Source: Paragonimus westermani
Taxonomy: Eukaryota; Platyhelminthes; Trematoda; Plagiorchiida; Troglotrematidae
Assembly (NCBI GenBank): GCA_008508345.1
Contig: QNGE01000778.1
Location: 1-64,000, forward strand
Length of the DNA stretch: 64,000 nt
Direction: 5' to 3'
Both the position numbers and the translations under genes were made by a program. The notes below the pieces were generated by a model, which was given only the letters and a program-made list of their open reading frames with translations, was not told the origin of the DNA and did no database searches. Of this stretch, positions 58,371 to 64,000 are shown piece after piece. The first letter of the stretch is position 1; each line of letters opens with the position of its first letter.

Positions 58371-59906
58371 GATGGACACCTGCCTATAACACATACTCGT
58401 CCGCGCTTGCAGACTCCCTTCAAAAACATGATGGCTGAAATTCTTTGCTCTATCATTATCATCTACCCACACCTCCATTTGGTATTTGTTATATTGCGTG
58501 GTCATCAAATCGTCGGATAATCAACCTCATTTTATTCACGTGTTTTATTGTGCACGCACCACCCAGACTTCTACATAGTGCAGAGTTAGCGCCAATCGGT
58601 AAATCCAGAAGAATGACCTCATATCTGTCATACTGATTTTGAGCACACAAGGAAAACAGGCTTACAATCCACATATACATTTTTCCACAAATACGTACCA
58701 TTTTTAACAGTCATCCCGTCCCGGTAATCCTTCAGACCATGGTTAACCGTGGCTGGGATTAACAGATCACTGGCTACCATGCAAAAGCTCTCCAAAGAAA
58801 AATGTGAGAAGATACACCTCCAGTATACTTTACATTGTCGTACTAGAAGTTCAATTCACCCCTCTTGCTTCCTCTCATGCATCACCTCACCTTCTCAACC
58901 ACCTAACAACTTTGTTCGTTAGAAAATGTAGGGTTCAGTTCAGTCATCGGCCCTTCAAAGCAAACTGACGTCAGAATCCATACAGAGTTTTGATTGGCAA
59001 GTGGTGATCACCTTGAAAATAGCCCTACACAACTATTCGGAGATGAGTTGCTCGAATTCGCTAATTGACTCTGCCACACAGGTCCGGAGACCATTTAGGA
59101 ATTTTTGGGGATTCGGAACACAATCTTCAATGCGGCCTTAACGAACGTAACGCACTCGTTTTTTGACTGATTCAATTCCCGTACCTTGATTCACCTCCAA
59201 ATAAACCCGAAACGACGTTATTCATCCTGTGGTGAACCCGAACTGACGGAATTCTATGACATACAAACCGGCCGATTCTGCCGCGAATACCCGTAACACT
59301 TGCGGACGAACGGTGAAGCAACGTGGAGGCACTGGCGAACAGCGCTGTTCTGAAGTAGGGGTTCCAACAACAGTCTCTTAAAGGGAGACAACACAAACAA
59401 GCGTGTGTCGAAGGTCCAGTAAGCCATACGCACAACTTACGATTCCAGGCCGTGTGCGCTTGCTGGTTTCGAATGCGCGTTACAATCAACCACAAAATTT
59501 CTCCGAAACAGCGCAATTCACCATTGAAGCACGACACCGTTCTCAGGCTGAACACACAGTTAGGGGAGAGAAAACTCATCGGGAATGAGGTTGGAAATTA
59601 TATGGTAGCAAATAAATATACGAAATTGAATTTTTTCGAGTGCGTATTGTCCTCTCATATGGGATTCGGTTCTCTGGAGGAATAACTGTAAACATAAGAT
59701 CTCACGCTGAATGATACTACTAAGCAACAGATGAACCAAACAAAAGCGAAGGAAGTGGATGAAATTTATATGTACATGAGAAGCAACTCCTATTTTTTAA
59801 ACTCATTTTCATGCTACATGATAACACAAGGCTTATAGGCCTTCAAACTGCGATAAATGGTGGCATCTGAAAACGGATTACTGAGTATCATTGTCATGAT
59901 AACCCG
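58371..59906. other. Spacer, possibly the 5' UTR of the right-hand CR1-like element
   Basis: No domain was recognised. Overlapping frames on both strands at 59172-59588 have no motif. The right part may be the 5' untranslated region of the LINE whose ORF1 starts at 59907. Confidence 0.35.
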
Positions 59907-60776
59907 GTGGTTGCCACCCCTCAGACTGAAAACTGTTCTGTTACTGAAAATAGTGTATTGGTGGAGTTATTTGTTAAGGTATCTAAATCAGAAGCAGAGC
60001 TCGCCCAATTAAGAGCAAGCCACACTGCACTTGATCCCCTAAGGGAGAATCTTGTCTCTTTGGCTTACATTTTCAAGGTACCTGAAAGTCTCAAGATGGA
60101 TGACTTTTGGAATGCTAGTATTTTCATCAACACACTGGTAACAGAAATCACAAAACGGATGCGTTGCTCAAACAATGCCATCGTGTTCAATGTGCCAGAT
60201 AAGCTGCGCCTGGAACGCATTAAAAAGATACTCTCGAAGGTTACTGGAATAGACCCAACATCATATGCCTGCACCCGTCTTCGTAAGAAAACACAAAAGT
60301 TCTGCTGCACGCTATTATTCAAATTCCATAGAGAGGCAATTGCAAAACAATTCATACAGAGCCCGCACCTTATCAAATCTAAAACCTTGCTTAAACTGTC
60401 AAAAATTATGAAAGACAGAACGCCCCTTGAAAGAGAATGTCGAAAACTCTTACTGGACAGAACCTCCGCATTCGTCTCTAACCATGTGATCCAAGATGCA
60501 TTGAAACTGGGTACAACGATATCGAAACGTGATAATGACCCAAGGTTTCTAGCGCGTCATGGCGAAACAACCACCACTCTCGAATGCACCAGCGACCCTA
60601 CCGACAATTCTGACTCCATCAAGGAGAGCAAATTCGTTGACCTAATTGATCTAACAGTAGATCTTGACAGTTCCAACAGCGTGCTGAGCGTTGGGGGTAC
60701 CTCGGTCGAGGAACTAACTGGCAAAAGTGGGCACACGAATGACTCTGTCCATATAGAAATCAATAGAGCGTCTTGA
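59907..60776 (+). CDS. CR1-like LINE ORF1 protein
   Basis: This 289-residue frame is open from its ATG to a TGA. Residues 15-55 look able to form a coiled coil (repeated leucines in KVSKSEAELAQLRASH and onward). Residues about 75-165 contain AIVFNVPDKL and CTLLFKFHREAIAKQFI, the strand and helix pattern of the RRM-like domain of LINE ORF1 proteins, which bind element RNA. Near residues 244-251, VDLIDLTV in an acidic context resembles a SUMO-interaction motif. The ORF2 of the same element follows after about 460 bases. It is the only fully open LINE frame in the window, and diverged relatives lie at 50200-50830. Confidence 0.7.
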   Translation: MVATPQTENCSVTENSVLVELFVKVSKSEAELAQLRASHTALDPLRENLVSLAYIFKVPESLKMDDFWNASIFINTLVTEITKRMRCSNNAIVFNVPDKLRLERIKKILSKVTGIDPTSYACTRLRKKTQKFCCTLLFKFHREAIAKQFIQSPHLIKSKTLLKLSKIMKDRTPLERECRKLLLDRTSAFVSNHVIQDALKLGTTISKRDNDPRFLARHGETTTTLECTSDPTDNSDSIKESKFVDLIDLTVDLDSSNSVLSVGGTSVEELTGKSGHTNDSVHIEINRAS

Positions 60777-61235
60777 CCGCAACCTATGTGCGCGGAAACT
60801 GGCTCAAATAAGACAGGACACCAGCAGTCTATCAGTCGGAGACACGTCAGTGTCTAAACTTCGGACCAATCCCGTAGGAAACCACAAACCGACCATCAAT
60901 GGGGTGCTCGTGATAACAAACCCTCTCCAAATCACTACCCTGCGGGTCGCCAAAGGTTCCCTCCTGTGCATCGTAAGGGAATAAACAGGCAAGAAAACGC
61001 AAACCCGCACCCGGCGATTAAAAAGACGCACCTCTTACCAACACCCAATTTCAGGCCTAAGCCTGGTAACAGCAGTCTCTCGTGTGATGCATCTATTCAT
61101 GCAAGACTGGACCGGAGCCCCTATGAAGTTGTTCATCCTACGTTCAACACCCCATTCCATACGGATAGACTCTACATTTCGAGTGCTCACTGAAACGCAA
61201 CCTGCGATGTCTTCGTTAACAACGAGCAGGCGGGC

Positions 61236-62291
61236 ATGACCAACTCACTTCAGTCTTACCATTTTTTAGCGGGACACATAACTTTCAAACCTTTCCTGCT
61301 AACCCCGTCCCCCATTGTTCCACTACCCAACCATACCTTAATTGCACTATTCCAACACTTCCTGTCATGGACTCAAACGCAGGTGACAGCCAACCATTCT
61401 GATAAGCTCATTGCAAGGACATCAGACCAATCATTGTTACCAGAGACCATGAATCACAAAGATATTTCTGTTTTAGACACTTTAAAAAGTATAAAAATGA
61501 CACCAGACAAGAAAAATGGACTGAATTTGTTGCTTTTCAATGCACATTCGCTAACTAATAAGATGCACATCTTTAGATCCTTTAACTTCTCATACAATCC
61601 TTATATTATTCTAGTCACGGAAGCTTGGTGCACCCCTGAGACTCCAAACACACAACTAAACCTTACAGGTTATCACATGTTCCGCAGAAATCGTGGTGTA
61701 GGACGAGGTGGAGGATGCTTGATCTACCTAAGGAAGCGATATTCTGCACCCATACTTGATGGGCCATGTCTTGGTATGATAACTGACTCCTTGTGGTTGT
61801 TAGTGTCGACTGGACCCTGTGAACTACTCTTAGGATGTGTATATAGACCACCTAACGCCACTCAGGACGAATTGATTAACCTTAATAATGGACTGAACTA
61901 TGTATCGACCTTACCTTCACAGCACAAAATAATTGGTGGAGACTTCAACGTGCCCAATATCTCCTGGACTTCTTTCACTGCCCCTGCAAGTCAATCTGGG
62001 CTCACTGCATGTGTCCAAGTAAACGGATGGCGCCAACATGTTTTAGCGCCTACTAGACAAGACCACACTTTAAGTTTCATCTTCATCACAGGCATACCTT
62101 CTGCCACTGCATCCGTTTTGGAACAATTCCCAGGAAGTGATCATAGCATAGTGAACTTCATGTTGGACCTGAAAACTGTTAAAGAGTGGACCGTCATACA
62201 CTACCGTGAAACTAAATTCGTCGACTGGAACGTGTTCACCACACTGCTGAGATCTCTGGAATGGAGCACATGTTTGTACCCCCGATCTTAG
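61236..62291 (+). pseudogene. CR1-like LINE ORF2, endonuclease part
   Basis: The 351-residue frame holds a nearly complete APE-type endonuclease, the nuclease that nicks target DNA for target-primed reverse transcription. Active-site blocks are visible: LLFNAHSLTNK (asparagine), LVTEAWCTP (glutamate), LGCVYRPP (tyrosine), IIGGDFNVPNISW (aspartate and asparagine) and FPGSDHSIVNF (the terminal D-H pair). The frame ends at a frameshift just after DWNVFTTLLRSLEW, before the reverse transcriptase. The first 90 residues are low-complexity and may include 5' linker rather than true protein start. Confidence 0.8.
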
Positions 62292-62472
62292 TATTGCAAC
62301 GAAAGCGTTCAATGAACACTTCAGGTCTTGCATGAACATATTAGCCCCTCAAAAGTCAAAACACCGTAATGTGTACGGCAACGGCATAATTCTCGCTCCA
62401 AAGGAGCAAGGCAAGCCCAAAAGTCTTAAATCACGGCACCGGAAAACATGTGACTTCTCTCTTATCATTTAA

Positions 62473-62943
62473 ATGCATAAAATGTTGAATGCAATTGAAT
62501 ATAGAACGAAAATGCTCTACATGAGTGAAAAAGAACGTACGCTCAATAGCATAGATAAGAGCTCGCGGTTGATGCAGTTGATGAGACGCAGGGATAATGG
62601 GAGAGACCCTGCCATCTCAGTAGTGATACTGCAGGACAAAAACACTGTAGATGATCCTGTAACAAACTGTGAGGTTTTTAACTCATGTTTAGCTGCCTCC
62701 TTCATAATTGAGGGAAACATACTGCTTCCACCTCCTCTTGTAAGTACAAGTACGTTCCTAAGCCATATCCCTGTTGATGCAGGGCTCACACGCTCTCAGT
62801 TAGCTACTATCAAAACTTCTCACCTACCTGGTCCTGATGGCATTCACCCTGTTGCTCTAAACTACAGAGAGGAAGGCATCCCTCTACTTCTGCTTAATAT
62901 TAATACTCTTTCTCTAACATCAGGTTCCCTCCTACCTCAGTGA
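62473..62943 (+). pseudogene. CR1-like LINE ORF2, linker and reverse transcriptase start
   Basis: The frame includes the reverse transcriptase entry block LATIKTSHLPGPDGIHPVAL, equivalent to the 'l..lk.....GpDgi.p..lk' motif. It is preceded by the linker VVILQDKNTVDDP and NCEVFNSCLAASF. An in-frame stop precedes its first methionine, and it closes at 62943, so it is one surviving segment of the broken ORF2. Confidence 0.7.
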
Positions 62944-63215
62944 AAAGACTCTACAATTAAGCCCCGTTATAAAAGTGGCTCGCGACATGAAGTCAGAAAT
63001 TATGGTCCCATTAACCATACTTCAATTTGTTCTAGGGTGTTGGAAAGAATAATAAAATGTCGCATGGTCGAATTCCTGTTATGGCGAGACCTTATATATC
63101 ACTCCCAGCATGGGTTTCTCAACAAGCGCTCTTGCATGACATGCCAGCTAGAATTTCCTGACCATGTGATAGAATCTACTGACGCCGGTGACGGATTACC
63201 ATTATACTGTTAGGC

Positions 63216-63500
63216 ATGGCGAAGGCTTTCAATCGTGTGCCTCATAAGCGTCTTCTGCGCAAATTAGCATCCTTTGGTATATGTGATCCATTGCTTAGCT
63301 GGTTTTCTTCATACCTCACAGGCCGCACACAAACAATGAAAATAGGAGACAATATCTCAACCCCCAGACCAGTCACCAGTGGGGTGATACAAGGAAGTGT
63401 ACTGGGACCGTTACTTTTTCTCATTTATGTAAACGATATATGTCCAGTTATCAAGCATGGCAAACTATTCCTATTCGCTGATGATATCAAACTTGTTTAG
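63216..63500 (+). pseudogene. CR1-like LINE ORF2, reverse transcriptase palm
   Basis: The frame runs from [16 protein letters not shown] through [20 protein letters not shown] to [11 protein letters not shown], which covers the conserved palm blocks including the catalytic FADD. A stop follows directly, but homology resumes in the same direction (LMEFSANKSSIVVHG near 63590), showing a single lesion rather than the end of the domain. Confidence 0.85.
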
Positions 63501-64000
63501 AGCTTCCCTACCGGCAATCTAAATCGATGTTTAGAAATTATACGGAAGGACCTTATGTCATTACAGACTTGGTGCCAAATTTGGCTGATGGAATTTTCAG
63601 CCAATAAATCCTCTATCGTTGTGCATGGTTGTCACGTACCAGATGGCTCTATAAAGCTGGACGGTCACAGCATATCAACCGCCAACTCAGTGCGTGACCT
63701 GGGTTAACGCTACTCACACTCAGTCGACTTCGCAGAACATACATCTTCCCTAGGTGCTAAAAATAGACGGACGATAGGTTACACTGAACACTCATTCTTC
63801 CCACCTGCTGCACGATTACACCTTTATAAACTACGTGTACGACCCCAGCTTGAGCATTGCACGTTCATATATGGCCACCTGCGCAAGTCTGATAGGCTAA
63901 CTCTGGAAAGCCTCCGACGTGCATTCGTGAAAAGTTTATTGGGATATCCACCTTTTCTGAGCTACAGAGACCGCTGACGGACGCTCGCACTCGATTCTTT

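Larger units (their letters stand above)
59907..64000 (+). mobile_element. CR1-like LINE with ORF1 and broken ORF2, truncated by the window edge
   Basis: ORF1 (59907-60776) is followed by an ORF2 carrying an APE-type endonuclease and a reverse transcriptase. ORF2 contains a frameshift near 62270, in-frame stops near 62470, 62941 and 63498, and another near 63706, so this copy is inactive. The endonuclease keeps its active-site blocks and the reverse transcriptase keeps FADDIKLV. Homology is still running at base 64000 (LTLESLRRAFVKSLLGYPP near 63900), so the 3' end lies outside the window. Confidence 0.82.

Noticed and set aside
59172..59588. Overlapping frames on both strands before the LINE ORF1
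   Set aside because: They occupy opposite strands of the same bases, lack motifs and probably lie in the LINE 5' region.
1..64000. tRNA, rRNA, CRISPR or bacterial operon structure
   Set aside because: No cloverleaf-like, rRNA-like or regularly spaced repeat pattern was found; retroelement content and gene structure are those of an animal genome.

Overview
This window looks like a gene-poor stretch of an animal genome, most likely a flatworm and probably a trematode. The basis is the mix of degenerate retroelements (CR1-like and RTE-like LINEs, a Penelope-like element, at least four Ty3/gypsy lineages and a BEL/Pao element) around one metazoan-type adenylate cyclase gene. The species call is inference; no marker gene fixes it.

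The only confident host gene is at 21786-25181 (+). It is one uninterrupted reading frame of 1131 codons for a twelve-span, two-catalytic-domain adenylate cyclase closest in motif detail to the type 9 (ADCY9) group. It has no intron, and every recognisable element around it is riddled with stops, so it is probably either a conserved retrogene or a naturally single-exon gene.

Layout, left to right: copy of a dispersed non-coding repeat (95-330); CR1-like reverse transcriptase remnant (370-1440, +); CR1-like endonuclease remnant (2054-2640, -); weak LINE ORF1-like scrap (6595-6783); gypsy-4 remnant (10380-12250, +); gypsy-3 remnant (12510-13170, +); two more parts of the dispersed repeat (13180-14345); candidate solo LTR (16790-17400, -); Penelope-like remnant (18780-20090, +); adenylate cyclase (21786-25181, +); RTE-like LINE (25505-27690, -); second gypsy-3 copy (27690-29460, -); gypsy-1 with both decayed LTRs (33230-37370, +); two RTE-like remnants (38765-39480 and 40620-41830, -); a perfect 146-bp palindrome (43354-43499); another dispersed-repeat copy (45865-46170); gypsy-2 with a nearly complete pol (46665-50170, -); a CR1-like copy split by an inserted BEL/Pao element (50200-50830 and 55290-58370, +; BEL at 50831-55289); and a younger CR1-like element running off the right edge (59907-64000, +).

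The BEL element is the most distinctive mobile unit. Its LTRs are identical except at their extreme ends, gag is nearly open, and reverse transcriptase and integrase have been removed by internal deletions, so it could only have moved with enzymes supplied in trans. It sits between the ORF1 and ORF2 parts of an older CR1 copy.

Three single N bases (26260, 28117, 28488) mark assembly joins. All three are bordered by exactly duplicated sequence and should be treated as artefact-prone. No rRNA, tRNA or CRISPR array was recognised.
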